64,000 nucleotides of DNA from Dentipellis sp. KUC8613 (GCA_002286715.1 NSJX01000011.1:566106-630105), one strand, 5' to 3'; counted from the stretch's first letter, positions 51,275 through 63,359 are shown. The notes: generated from the letters alone by a model not told the origin. Numbers and translations: made by a program.

Positions 51275-51451
51275 TAGCAGAGACACATAGCCAACCACTC
51301 TTCTGTCTGTTATTCATCGGACTTAATTCCGAAAGAACATAGCGTAGCTCATAACAAACCAATGAAGGATGGGAGTACGACGGAACTCAGAGTCGAAGGA
51401 AGATTAGCATACTCATGAGAGCACCATTACTCGCGGTAGGGGGCAGACGAA

Positions 51452-52060
51452 CTACATCTTGAAATACAGTGTAACACCGATCTCTCCGCCCGCGCCAACC
51501 TCATTCTCGCATTCCCAGCGCGCCAAAGTCAGTGGCCTTGCCGACTGGAAGCGCATTGCCGTAACGTGCTGGTGAGAGTTTGTCTCTGCGAAGCACTGTA
51601 CAACCTTCACGGGCGGAAGGCCTGCTTGCGCGATCTGCCGAGCCTGAGCGGCAGGATACTGCGGGCATGCACAAGGATTGTGCCGTTTACCAGGATTGGA
51701 AGCCGGATGGTTGAACTGAGCATAAGTCGGCCGAGAGATTGTGGAGTGGTTTCCACCGGGATTGACATTTCGGCCTGAAGGAGCTTCGGTCCAGTGGGCT
51801 TGCTGGTGCTGCTCGAAAGATACAGCATTCGGGCTTCTTAATATAGAAAGGGACTTCTGCTGCAATACCCATGCCCGAACTACGCGCTACCTGGGGCAGA
51901 GCTTGGTTTTGTTGGACTGCCGAGAGAAAACTCTGGACCTGAGGAGCCATTAGACAAAGGTACCTTAGAGATCCATGATACTCACCGGCAGACCGTGCGG
52001 GAAGCGTTGTAGACCAACAGCAGCGTCGCGAGTGGGACGGATAGAACTTCCTTGGTACGC
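51452..52060 (-). CDS. Hypothetical protein, 5' end not resolved
   Basis: I do not recognise a named family. Three exons fit in one frame: from about 52060 to 51986 (AYQGSSIRPTRDAAVGLQRF), 51938-51891 (VQSFLSAVQQNQALPQ) and 51859-51452. The last one has a conserved-looking part: NPCACPQYPAAQARQIAQAG, LPPVKVVQCFAETNSHQHVT, AMRFQSARPLTLARWECE and a final GGEIGVTLYFKM. Cys/His spacing (CACP...QCF...HQH) may bind metal, but that is a guess. The start codon is not clear: the ATG at about 52124 is in another frame and needs an intron I could not place. Confidence 0.45.
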
Positions 52061-52130
52061 TACTGACCCGCGCTCTTTTCGAAGTCATCGGTGTGGATAG
52101 CCTGCGAGGGTGGTTCGGATGCCATTGACA

Positions 52131-53992
52131 AGTCGAAAGCGATATCTCTTCAGAAACAACAAGTCAAAACTGTACCGGAGCACAGAGTCGGACCCGTCAA
52201 CTAGACATACCGTTACGTCAGATGGTCAGAGAGCTGCACCGTCCTCAACTCTCCAGGGCGATGCTTTTGTACTGGGTAGCCATCTATTTCTGGCCTGCGG
52301 GCCCAGGCAGTGTTAGGGTGGCGAGCCGTTCTGCAGGATTACCAGTAAGACCGCCGCGATCCTTACTGCCGCCGGTTCTGAGAGTGTACGCCCTGCCATG
52401 GCCATAGCCACGAAACACTACTTGAGCACGACCCTGCCGCATTGCAGTCGCGCAAGTGGTTATGAGAGCGGCGTCTACGTATATGCCTTAACTCCTCTAC
52501 GCGAGGTCGCAGGTTCCGGAGCGCTAGAGAGAGGTCAATCGTACGAAGGTCCTGTCAATCGGACCCCACTTACTATTATAGAAGTAGTGGTTATGGTGGC
52601 GGCGTCTGCGCACGCCGGAGCAGTGGCACTATCTCTGCGTTACCCACTACCACAAGCGGCATTTTTACGCGGAACCAGTCTTCCGAGGACGTGATGGAAT
52701 GTTGTCCAGACAAATAGATCCTATAGCAAAGCAATGTACGTAAGCGACGTACGGATCGCCCACCTGTCCAGTGACTAGTGAAGTATAAGGATCGTCAGAG
52801 CGATTTACGACCGGCTCACCTTTTTCGTACACCTGAAGACAGGAATAGCAGGTTCATCAGTCTGACAGCAACAAGCCGTAAAAACACCCGACTAAAGGAT
52901 GAGCGTTCTGACAGCGACGAGTTGGCATCGCATAGCCCCTTTTGCACCAACACACTTGATAACTATGCTATGCGAAGACCAGTCCGGAAAGCGTAGTTGA
53001 AAGACTATTGGCGGGTGTTTTCAGGTGCATGATGATCTTCGGACAGGAACGTCGCCTGAATCGTTTTGGACTTACCGATTGCCCGAAGAAGTCAGCCAAC
53101 CGAAATTTTTAAGGCTCGTTGCCCCCCGAGCATTCCATTTCGATCACTACACACTCATGGGGAATAAATGAGATGTGCATCCTAGTCGAGGAGATCCTCG
53201 TGAGAGGTGCAGCACGGAAACAATGTTGCTGTGTTCCAGAGCGCTCGGGATCATACAGCCCCCAAAGAAATTGTCAGATGTTGTCAGATAAGCGCATGAG
53301 TATGACGCTCAGCAGTGACAGACACTCCTTTGCATTCGGAACCATGGCGGAGCAACAAGCAATTGAACTCTGAAGCCAGACTGATGCTGAAAGGAACAAG
53401 TCATATTCAAGTTGATATCGGAGGTCAAAATATCGAATATGTCTTAGGCACCGTGTGTTACCATTCGTGCGCAATAGCGTTTGAAGACACTCACCACCGA
53501 GTAACATTGACAATCTTGAGACCCCCGCCGACTATAGCTAGACGTCCCAACACACTTATGGCAACGTTTCGGTTGCTACGGGCGCCAGTCGACTCTCAAT
53601 GCATCCATCAAGATTCAACCCGAGCCGGTTCCCTCTACTTTGTCGAATGGTTCCAAGCTATTGATCGTTCTGAAAAGACGTGGATTTGTTCGCAAGCCTA
53701 CTATGTAATAGGACGTGGTCAGTATCAAGAACGTTACGTCCAAAAACATCATCGTACGTTCAACAGATGGCACTCATGGCAGCCCGTGGGAGGTTAGGGT
53801 TACTATTCGAGATGTATGCGTGAGAATAATATACCGGATAGGTCAGTGCTGTTACCCCGTAACCTGAGTCTGGTCGCCTCCCTGTACTAGTGCGCGCAGC
53901 AAAAGCGAACTTCTGCAGATATTTTGCGACAAGTCCTAGCACACTTGTCATAGACTATTCGCCTGTCACTTGTCGAATCATCGCGCATCACA
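52131..53992. other. Gene-poor stretch, nothing recognised
   Basis: About 1.9 kb, the longest stretch without a gene. ORFs of up to 160 codons (for example 53315-53797, +) show no known domain and have unlike codon use. No terminal repeats, poly-A tail or transposase motif were seen by eye. Confidence 0.45.
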
Positions 53993-55964
53993 ATGTCTGG
54001 TGGCGTCAACATGGCGACCGTTCTCAAACGGTGCGTTGCGTATACCCTCTGAATGCGCAGCGCACATATCTTCCAGCAGGTTGGAGGCCGTAACCTCACG
54101 TCTCGAGGACCTCTACGAGGGAGTAGGCAAGGCGCCGACTGCTGCTGCACCTGCAAGCATCGCTCCTGTACCTCCTCCGGGAGCCATCCCTGCACCTCCA
54201 TCCGCACCTGCTGTCCAAGTGCAGTCGTTCGACGAACCCCCGAGCGTCGTCGCGTACGAGAAGGATATCTTGGATGGCAAGGTGAAGCCTTTTGTCAAGC
54301 TCACGGAGAGCTTCGCGAGCCCGGTAGTCATCGAAGAGGTGCGTGATCTCATATCTTGGTCTCGACCTTGATCTAAGGGTGCCACCCGACAACTGCAGGC
54401 GAAACTGGTGGAATTGCAGTACACCAATATAGGCGGGTTCATTCGGATGGCAGCGTTGTGCAAGCGGCCAAACGAAAGCACTTTTCGCGACCTTGCGCTC
54501 AGTATCCAGAAGGATGTCGACTCGATCGTGAAGCTCAAGGACGCGAATTGGAAGGAGCGGGATTGGGCGAACCACTTGAGCACGGTGTCTGAGGGTTCGG
54601 GGGCAACTGGTTGGGTATTGGCGGTAAGTTCTGAGGAAGTCTGACCGACCCGTGCCTTGTGAACGAGGTAGTGGATTTATAGGAAAACAAGCCAGGCTCG
54701 TACGTCAGCGAGGCGAAGGACTCTGCCCAGTTCTACGGGAATCGTGTCATTCAAGAGTTCAAGTCTAAGTGAGCTTTCTTCCCTTTCTCTTTCCGTTCTG
54801 AATTGACGCGATAGGACACAGGGACCCCAAGCATGTTGAATGGGTGAAAGCGTATCTGTCGATCTTGGAGGACCTGAAGAAGTATGTCGTGGCGCACCAT
54901 ACCAATGGGTTGATGTGGAACCCGAAGGTATGAACCCCATAACTCACAAATGCCACCTTATCTTAACACCGGTCGGACGAAGGGCATCTCCGTGGAAGAG
55001 TACAAGGCGACAAACAAATCAACGCCAACCGCAGGTGGAGCGCCTCCACCACCGCCCCCGCCCCCTCCGCCTCCCGCTCTGGTTACGCCGGCTGCGAGCT
55101 CAAGCGCGCCCCCCGCGGGAGGGGCTGCAGCTGTCTTCGCTGAACTCAATCGAGGCGAGGAGGTAACGAAGGGCCTGCGAAAAGTTGACAAGAGTGAGAT
55201 GACACATAAAAATCCGTCTCTACGAGCTGGAAGCACGGTCCCTGCCCGCGCACCCTCCCCTAATGGTAAGGCCGTTGCCAATGGGACATCGAACCGCGGG
55301 ACTGAGACCTCAATATATGCAGCGCCGAAGAAGCCCCTGAAGCCTACCAAGCCTCACGCCCTTGCCGGCAAGAAGCCCTCCAAATTTGCTCTAGAGGGTA
55401 ACAAGTGGATGATTGTACGTACTTTGTACTCCAGGGAAGGGCCGGGTTCACATCCACATCTCAGGAATACCAAGAGAACGAGTCGGCGTTGACTGTCGGT
55501 GAGGCCGAACTCAGTCACACCGTTAACCTCTTTGGATGCAAGAATACTACGGTGCTGGTCAAGGGTAAAGTTAATGCTGTGACTATGGGTAAGACCGCTA
55601 TTGTAATATTCACATCATACTACTGCTGACCGATACTGGCGCAGTCAACTGCAGCAAGACCTCGGTTCTCGTGGAGTCAGTCATTTCTTCGATATCCGTC
55701 ACAAACTCGCCGTCGTTTGCATTGCAAATCACTGGATCGGCTCCCACTATTCAGCTCGACACCACCGACTCTGGCCAGATCTACCTGAGCAAGGACTGCT
55801 TGGGTGTGGAGATCACGACTGCCAAGTGCAGCAGCATCAACGTGAGTCTTCCTGTCGAAGGTGAAGAGGATGGCGTCTTCGAGGAGCAGGCCGTTCCCGA
55901 GATGCTCAAGACAACGATCAAGAATGGCAAATTGGTTACCACCGTCGTCGAGCACGTCGGCTAA
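53993..55964 (+). CDS. Adenylyl cyclase-associated protein (CAP/Srv2)
   Basis: CAP recycles actin monomers with cofilin and, in yeast, ties Ras to adenylyl cyclase. Eight exons (53993-54030, 54080-54338, 54399-54623, 54683-54768, 54822-54927, 54983-55414, 55465-55588, 55645-55964) give 529 aa. The N-terminal oligomerisation helix is LEAVTSRLEDLYEGV. The helical folded domain follows (VDSIVKLKDANWKERDWANH; EWVKAYLSILEDLKKYVVAH). Next are a poly-proline stretch of eleven Pro, a WH2-like SEMTHKNPSLRAG, and the C-terminal beta-helix (VNLFGCKNTTVLVKGKVNAV; QIYLSKDCLGVEITTAKCSS). Order and length match the family. Confidence 0.94.
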
Positions 55965-56505
55965 GGAACCCCGTGATGTGTTGGCATCATTGTTGAAGAA
56001 GGGACCAGGACTTCCGCTGGAAAATAATTTACGAGTCCAGACATATATACAGTATACCTTTCACTTTCACTTGAGGCTATGTCAGGGAGCAAGCCCCAGT
56101 GCGGCTGTGGCATACAGCGTTGATTGTTCTCTGTCACTGCGCATTGCAGTGCCGCTTCGAATCAACACAGTACGTATTCAGGCCAGCAGATAGAGGGAAG
56201 ACTGCGCACGCGTGCCCATGTGAGAATGGATAACCGTCGTCGTATGCAGATTGGATGAACATAAGAAAAAACGAGGCATTTTGAAGCACGACGTCAGTCA
56301 GGGAATCAAGTCCTTCCAGGTGGCAATTAGCTTATAGAGTCGATCTTGGCGCCGCCGGAAGCTTGATCGGAATCGGATGTTGGCTTCGTTACTTGAGCTT
56401 GAGACCCGTTCGACTCCCGCCACGCTCCTTTCTCCCAGTCCTCCTCACTTGGCCACTTGTCCTCCCTTACAATCCTACTAGTACTCTCCCTTTCATATTC
56501 CATAC
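55965..56505. other. Intergenic, no gene seen
   Basis: About 540 bp with the CAP 3' UTR and the PhoD-like promoter. No RNA or protein recognised. Confidence 0.5.
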
Positions 56506-59500
56506 ATGGATAATGCTGGCTGGCATGCACATCGCAGGGATGCCGATTCGGTTAGTATTGCCTGCAATCTCTTCCGCGCCTCCGGACGTGTCCGTGCTCA
56601 CCAGACGCGTTCAAGCAGGCAGATGCACGCTATCCCCCCGCAAGGGGTCCCGACGGACGATACCAGCCTGTGGAGCAGGTCCTTCCCCTTGAAGAGAATT
56701 TCGTAGGCGGGTTCAGGCCAGTAGCGCCCTCGCCGGGTCCACCTCCGTTGCCCGAGAAAGACGACATGGGCATCCCACATTCTCTGCGTCCACATGGAAA
56801 GCGTATACCAAGCGGATACTCGTACCAGACGCAGTCACCAGTACGGGACAATGAAGGTAGTCAGCCCTCCGCAGCGTCTGTGGCCTCGTACAGTACCAGT
56901 CAGCTCGCGCAAATGAGTGCTGTCGAGCGCTCGCAGAACCTGAAGGTGGCCAGGATGAACCCTCCGCTGCAGTTCATGTGTGGTCCTTTGTTGCGTTATG
57001 ACACAGTTGATAAGGAGGGTGTTTGGAACGGTGCAGCACTCATCGTTAGTGAGTCCTGCTGTTTCTGGTGTCCTAAATGGCATTCCTCAACGGTCGTGTG
57101 CGTCTTCTCAGCCGCGGATGCTGGGTCAACATACGATCCTCATCCTATGCTTTCTTATCACTGGGATCCAGACCGGCCCGTGCCGTTCAAGAAGACCCAC
57201 TCCGGCGGAAATCCCAAATCGTTCGACTTGGGGCCACACCCGGCTGATCCCATGGCCGCATTATATTCAAACAATTTTCCTCAGTCTAATGGAAGCCCGA
57301 ACCCGTCTGCCGCGACCCAGAAACGCGAGGTTCCCGGTCAGGAAATCTGGGTTTATGCTGGAAACGGAGGGTGCGTTTTCCTGTGACTTCATATTGTCTC
57401 TACCTAACCAACGCGTCCTGCAGAACATTCACTTTCTGGAGGTTTATGATTCAGATCCCTCTCAGCCGACACGAGATGAAGGTTCGGTACACCGTCAATA
57501 ATGGCCAAGAATTGGAGTTCGTTGTTCCAGGACGTGGCCAAACCATGCGCCTTGCTGCTTATTCCGTCGGTCTTCCGCCCTCATATCTTGCGTCTGCTCA
57601 TGATTCCCTCAGTGCAATGGCTTCAGTGCAGGCGTCAATGCCGACGATTTCAGAAGCCCCGGGTTTGCTAGCGGGTACGATCCTGTCTGGTGCGACCTCC
57701 TTGCTAAGCACGCCGAGCAGCCATATCACGCGCTAGTGGGCGGCGGAGATCAACTGTACTGTGACGGGTGCGTCGGTTGACGGTCTTTCATCTGACGGTG
57801 ATCGAGACGCGTGCGTAGTCTGACACGGGAACCGGAGTTGCAAGAATGGGTCAACCACCCCAACCCCGAGGAGAAGAAAACATTTGCTCTGACTCAAGAG
57901 ATCCTTTCCGCAATTGATAGGTTCTACTTCAACCACTATTGCTCTGTATTCCGGAGTGGAGCCTTCTCACGAGCGAATAGCTCTATGTAGGTTGTTTACT
58001 CGGGCTTGTGTATAATGCGCTTTTACTTACAATATTTTTGGTTTCTAGACCTATGATGAACATGGCAGGTATGTCGTCTTTTCTGGTCTTCCAAACGCTA
58101 GGCTGCTACTTACGCCAGGGTACATACTCCAGACGATCACGGTATGTGGAATCTGGAATTTCCTGATCAACGATTCACTCACAAGCGACATTTATCCAGA
58201 CTTGGTCAGTTTTCCTTCTGGACAATATGCTTGGCAGCGCTGACACTCGGCAGATTGATGGTTTCGGCAGCTGTCAGTTCGTCTTCCCTTCATGCTGTGA
58301 AGCGATAGCTAACGTCGTGTAGACCCGGATGACCTCCAGAAGGCTCCAATTTTCAGAACGTAAATTATCTGCACTCAGTGCTACCGTATTTTGTCGCTCA
58401 TGAAGATTCTGATAGTATCGGGTCGAGGGGCTATTTCTTCTTTCTGCTGTTCCAGTGCTTCATCAACGGTGCGTCCCAGTAATTCCACCCTGAAGACCAG
58501 CACGGAATCTGACGGCCGGAGAAGACGAGCTTGACGGGATCGCCGACAGCCCTGGGGCTCACGCATGCAAGTCCCTCATAATCGGCGTACAAGGACCCTA
58601 TGTGCCGTTTCCTTCCCACTCGTTCTTGTCCTACCTTGGTCCAACGTCATGGATGCTGATGCTGGACTGCCGGTGAGTAATTATTGCTGACAGCACCGCG
58701 CGTCTAGTTCTTGAAAGTTAGCAGAGCAGAAAGGAAATTGGAGCAAGTCTGTAGCCCTGAAGAGTATCGCAGAGTATTCCAGAGGTTACACAACTTGCCG
58801 TTGAATACTGAACATCTGATTGTACAACTTGGTGGGTTTGGTTTGGCGACCCGTTCCTGGATGCGCTTGACGCCCACTGTCAGGCATCCCCATTGCATAC
58901 CCGCGGATGGTATTTCTAGAGACTATGTTGGGGTCGAAGTTGAATCCTTTGGTCCACCTCGGACGGGCAGGATCCATGGGCTTGAAGGGCTTCGTCAACA
59001 AGTTCAACGCTGACGCTGAGCTCTTGGACGATTTAGTGAGTCATGCTTGCGAGGCCTTCGTGGATTCGTTTTGACTAGTTTCAGAATGATCACTGGACGT
59101 CAAAGCATCACAAGGCACGTACCAACCCGGGTTTGCTTCTTTGATTCTAATGTGACTAACGTTGTCATCTTTATGGATCAGTCGGAGCGTAACTGGTTCA
59201 TCGAGCAGCTCCAACTGTTCGCCCAGCACCGGCGTCTACGTGTCACGTTCCTTTCTGGGGATGTCCACTGCTGCTCGGTGGGCGTTCTTAAGACACTGAC
59301 GACGAAGAAAGCTCGCGACATCCCTGCTTCAGTAGACCATCGATATATGATCAACATCGTTACCAGTGAGTATTACACGTTGCTCTTTACCAGGTTGGTC
59401 ATAACAATCATATATTTAAGGCGCCATCGTGAATACTCCGTAAGATTTCGGAGACCTTTGCGGCTTCGAAACCTCTTTGTTTATAGTCTATTTGACAGTC

Positions 59501-59911
59501 CGCCAGGTGGCGTCCTCAAGATGGTCAGCACCTTAGCAACAAAAACTCATCGCACAATGCATTACGCAGAGACAGATGAGACAATGGTAGGGTTCATGGG
59601 CCGTGTTTGGTACCCATTGCTTACGACCCGATTTCTCCAAATAGATGCCTATCTTTGATAAGGAGCCAGACGGTGGAGCTGCTAAAAGCAAGTACATCAT
59701 GGGTCGTCGCAATTGGTGCAGCATCTCCCTTGACCCTTCCAGTGGTGACATGATTTTCGACATTCGAGTCGAAAAGCAGAAGGGGTATGGTGAGACTTCT
59801 GGGTGAGCACAGGTTCGAGGCTTCTATCTCCTTCGTCCGTCTCACCCTCATACTAGATACGTCGCACGAGCTCCTGCGCCCCGCTGGACACCGCAAACGA
59901 GCGCGTCTTAA
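56506..59911 (+). CDS. PhoD-like phosphatase domain protein
   Basis: This belongs to the fungal PhoD-like metallophosphatase group; the substrate is unknown. About 20 exons give roughly 750-760 aa: 56506-56550, 56619-57048, 57112-57370, 57424-57565, 57613-57767, 57819-57986, 58049-58068, 58133-58141, 58200-58204, 58254-58272, 58323-58359, 58416-58468, 58522-58672, 58725-58831, 58884-59035, 59085-59114, 59182-59365, 59421-59439, 59499-59586, 59645-59789 and a last one. Key blocks are PYHALVGGGDQLYCDG, the metal-site DDHDLIDGFGSYPDD, LDCRAERK, LNDHWTSKHHK and the His-containing SGDVHCCSVG. The intron 59115-59181 is GC-AG. The C-terminus (YVARAPAPRW) needs one more splice I could not fix. Confidence 0.85.
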
Positions 59912-60106
59912 ATATGCTTCTTCATCTGCGCTACTATCCGCTCATTCATCTTTGCCTTATTTATCAACTTTGCATCGTTTCTGCGCGTTCTGTAGCCGTT
60001 CCTTCCCACTCTTCCTCCGCTCATCTAATCAGATGTTTGACTCACTGTATCATACTTCAGTCCCGTATACCCTAATGCCGTTATCCGATTAGCCTGCAAT
60101 AGGCAT

Positions 60107-62062
60107 TTAACTTTCCTCCTCTTCCATTGGAATCGCCGCTGCACGATAACGATAATGCTGCATGCCAACGGGAGCACCATAGGTCGCCGGCACATCCAAG
60201 TACTCAGCTGGGATCTCTTCCTCTTCTTCCTCTTCTCTGCTCGCCTCAATATCCCCATATTCAGAGTTGTATCCACTTTGTACCCCTCCAGCGTCTACAC
60301 TAGACGCGACCGTGGGCGCGGGGGAGTTCACATGGCTCGGGTTCGATCCACCAATGGTTCGTTGCATGAGGTCGAGCATTGGGGGCTCGTATATATACGC
60401 CGGAACACCCGGCCCAGAGAGCATTGGAGCCGTGCTCCCTTCTCGCTTAGGCAAGGTGTCCAGCCGAGGAGCCTCGGGCAGACTGGTTGCAGCTGCAGAG
60501 TTTGCAGCGGCAGCGGCCTCGGCTTCCTGTTTCGCACGTTTGCGTGCGTTCGCCAGCGCCCGTTTGTGCTCCCGCTGTGATTTCTTCTCTGCCTCGAGAC
60601 GTTCTTCTTCCGCGCGACTCTCGGCATCCACTCTGGCCTCTTCTTCTTCCAATCGATCCAGTGCCCATTGCTCCTCCATGAACTCCTGATAGCGTTCGCA
60701 AACGGGCCTCCAGGTCCGTGTGGCCTCGCTGGCGGCGTCCTGATTGGGCTCAAATGCAGTATCGATGTCAGGCGGTGGAGAGAAGTCGAAGTTCGGGCCA
60801 GGGTTGATTCGAACACGCGCTTCGTTGAACAGAGAGATGAATGGGTAGTATCCGAGCGTTCCGTCGTCAAATGGATTCTCCTTGTGCTCCCGAGCACCCT
60901 CGCGGGCCCGCTTCCGTTCACGTTTGCGGGACTCGGCTGGAGCGCGAAGAGGACGGAAGTCGTAGATGTCGCGGAAAGCCGGCCCAACCGACTGGCCGTT
61001 GACGAAGAATGCGATGGTGGAGCCCGTCAGAGTGGGCAATGGGCGTAGAGGGGCCGGCTCTGGAGCAGTGTGGGCACCACGGCCTCGTTCAGGAACGTTC
61101 TTCACGGTGGCAGACTTCTTGTTGGAAGATGGCACAGGGGCGGCGTCTGGGGCCTTACGCTGGAAGTCCATGAGTGCAATCATCTCCTTCGACTGGGGGT
61201 ATTCGAGAGATTCGAAGTACTCCTGACCCTTGAACTCGATGGCAATGCGCTCGCGCTTGATATGCGCGGGGTCGTGTGGGTCGTTCTTGATGGGCTTTCG
61301 CAAGGGTGGAAGAGATATATACATGCCCACCACATCGCCTGTGCCGAATGGCTGGCAATAAGGGCGCGCGCGTGAGAGCGTCACCTTTTCGCCTGTCTTG
61401 TCTCGTATGCCATAGCTGTACCCATCAAGGCCACAGGGCCCATTCAGCGATGCCTCGCGTCGCCCCCACCCGAGGCGTACATGTGCGCCCTCCCTGCGTG
61501 CGCTGTCTGCCGTCTGTGCACCGCCACCGTGCTCGATTTTGACCTCCATGTACCACTTGCCCTCGCGGATGGGCGCGTTGCAGCGTGCACTCCGGAAACC
61601 TCTGTCACCTAGCAGACCTAACCCATCCTGGGTGACTTTGATACAGGGGCTGCGGTCCTCCCATCCGACGCGAAACGAAGTCGGGTTGCTTTCAATGGTG
61701 CGAAAGGAGATGCTGGAGCCATGGGGTGTGACGCCGGCGGGGATGTAGCGGAAACCAATGCGATTCGTGGCAAGCTGCTCCGTGAGGTGATATGGCGAGC
61801 CCTCAGAAATTGGAATGAACACGGGTCCGCGAGAGATATTGAGGCGCGGCCGAAGGGCAAGTGAGTCGTGAGATGAAGGAAGGACAACATTCTCCGCCGG
61901 GTTCAGAGGTTCGGACGGCGCGGGAGAGGCTGTACCGTTTGGGGCGATGTCGCGTTTTCGTTTCTTGCTCTGAGTATGATTGTAGATAGTGGTAGAAGTG
62001 AGAGGGATCGCAGTGGAAGCCGGGGAGTCGCCTCGCAAAGGAGAGGAGCCTCGGGCAAGCAT
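60107..62062 (-). CDS. COMPASS subunit Ash2/Bre2-like (SPRY domain)
   Basis: Bre2/Ash2L is the SPRY subunit of the COMPASS (Set1) histone H3K4 methyltransferase. One exon of 651 aa covers the protein from the ATG at 62062. The split SPRY domain is clear: VGWEDRSPCIKVTQDGLGLL, GFRSARCNAPIREGKWYMEV, HVRLGWGRREASLNGPCGLD, GYSYGIRDKTGEK, GTGDVVGMYISLPPL, and later TIAFFVNGQSVGPAFRDIYD and YYPFISLF. A coiled, Glu/Arg/Ala-rich region and an acidic tail follow. The animal PHD/winged-helix part is missing, as in yeast Bre2. A short upstream exon at about 62146 (MSKVA joined to QLKGQLDR) is possible, but its donor is weak. Confidence 0.9.
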   Translation of the reverse strand: MLARGSSPLRGDSPASTAIPLTSTTIYNHTQSKKRKRDIAPNGTASPAPSEPLNPAENVVLPSSHDSLALRPRLNISRGPVFIPISEGSPYHLTEQLATNRIGFRYIPAGVTPHGSSISFRTIESNPTSFRVGWEDRSPCIKVTQDGLGLLGDRGFRSARCNAPIREGKWYMEVKIEHGGGAQTADSARREGAHVRLGWGRREASLNGPCGLDGYSYGIRDKTGEKVTLSRARPYCQPFGTGDVVGMYISLPPLRKPIKNDPHDPAHIKRERIAIEFKGQEYFESLEYPQSKEMIALMDFQRKAPDAAPVPSSNKKSATVKNVPERGRGAHTAPEPAPLRPLPTLTGSTIAFFVNGQSVGPAFRDIYDFRPLRAPAESRKRERKRAREGAREHKENPFDDGTLGYYPFISLFNEARVRINPGPNFDFSPPPDIDTAFEPNQDAASEATRTWRPVCERYQEFMEEQWALDRLEEEEARVDAESRAEEERLEAEKKSQREHKRALANARKRAKQEAEAAAAANSAAATSLPEAPRLDTLPKREGSTAPMLSGPGVPAYIYEPPMLDLMQRTIGGSNPSHVNSPAPTVASSVDAGGVQSGYNSEYGDIEASREEEEEEEIPAEYLDVPATYGAPVGMQHYRYRAAAIPMEEEES

Positions 62063-62417
62063 TCTGTCTAGTTGGCCCTTCAATTGTCTATAACGTTGAC
62101 GGAAAGTTCAGAAAATAGAATCTCAGATGAACGCAACTTTGGACATGCACCAGCGGTATGTAGAACGACCTATTGCTCCGTGTCGGGTTGAAGTCTGTCA
62201 AAGCAAGTGAAGCGGTTACTTGGGAGACCTACTACTTGCCAATACTACGCGTAAGCCCTAACCCCAATCCTGTCCCCGACACGCGCGTTACCGAAAGCGG
62301 TCACTGCAGACGCCGCGGCGCTCATCTGCTAGACCGTTCTCTTCAGTACCACGCGCATACTCACCAGGTGGTCTTCCTGTAACGTGCCCCTGATCACCTC
62401 CAGCATCCTGCAATAAA

Positions 62418-63359
62418 ATGACTGCTCTTCGGTAAGTACTCTGAGATTCGCTCTATCTATCATGCTTGACATCTGCGCAGTCGTATACAGAAGGTAAGCC
62501 TGTCGGATCTATGTCGTGTGTTCGTCTTTACACCACAGTCTAGGAGCTCAGGGATCTCAATAGCAAGCCGCTAGATGTAAGCTATCCTGGATCATCGCAC
62601 AGAACATAAGGCTCACAGAAGTCGAGGGTGTCGAAGTAGATCCGAATGAAGACAACCTCTTCCTATGGAACTGTTTAGTGAAGGCTGCTGTAAGTCGTCG
62701 GTGAACTTTCTTCCGCAGATTCTTGTGATAACGAGCTGCCCTTTACTTCAAGCCAGATAGCCCGTACAAGGGCGGCACCTTTCGCTTCAAGCTTGAACTG
62801 CCAGATAATTACCCTTTCAAGGCACCCACGGTCTGACCGCGTTTCTACCTCCGTTCATGTCACGTAGAACTCACGTAGAGATCCTGAAAGGTAACATTTA
62901 TTACTAAGATCTATCACCCCGGAATCAACGAGGAAGGCCAGATTTGTGTTCCAGTTCTCCGGGATCAGGTGCGTATCAGACAACTAGGCACGCTGCGCTC
63001 GAGTACATCATAATGAGACTCCCCTCTTTTAGTGGAAGCCATCTGTCACATTACCCTCAGGTGCGATCGAAACGGTCTTGTATCTCTTGATTATGGTACT
63101 GATACCTGCGGACAAGTCCTGGCCATTATTCAAGAGAAAGTCAACAACCCCAGCCCTGATGACCCGTTCGAGCCCGATATCGCAGCTGTGAGTTCTGAGG
63201 TCTACGTGCACCCCAATCTGTAACCTCAATTTCTTGTCAGCAACTAAAGGAAGATAAGGCTAAATTTTTGGCCACTGCAAAGGAGTGGACGAAGAAGTGA
63301 GACTTCCCCCGCGGCTCCATGCTGAACAACGCTAATGCAGTTGCAGATATGCTATGTGA
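62418..63359 (+). CDS. Ubiquitin-conjugating enzyme E2 (UBE2L3-like)
   Basis: This E2 carries ubiquitin to E3 ligases. Ten small exons (62418-62431, 62481-62493, 62544-62576, 62627-62689, 62753-62830, 62891-62968, 63033-63060, 63117-63187, 63241-63296, 63347-63359) give 148 aa, the size of a bare UBC fold. The order is MTALRRIQKELRDLNSKPLD, then APDSPYKGGTFRFKLELP, YPFKAPTVTFITKIYHP, the active-site block GINEEGQICVPVL with Cys86, WKPSVTLPSVLAIIQEKVNN, and EWTKKYAM at the end. Cys86 is the same position as in human UBE2L3/UbcH7. The HPN motif reads HPG here. If the last splice is ignored, the protein ends two codons earlier, at EWTKK. Confidence 0.88.
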
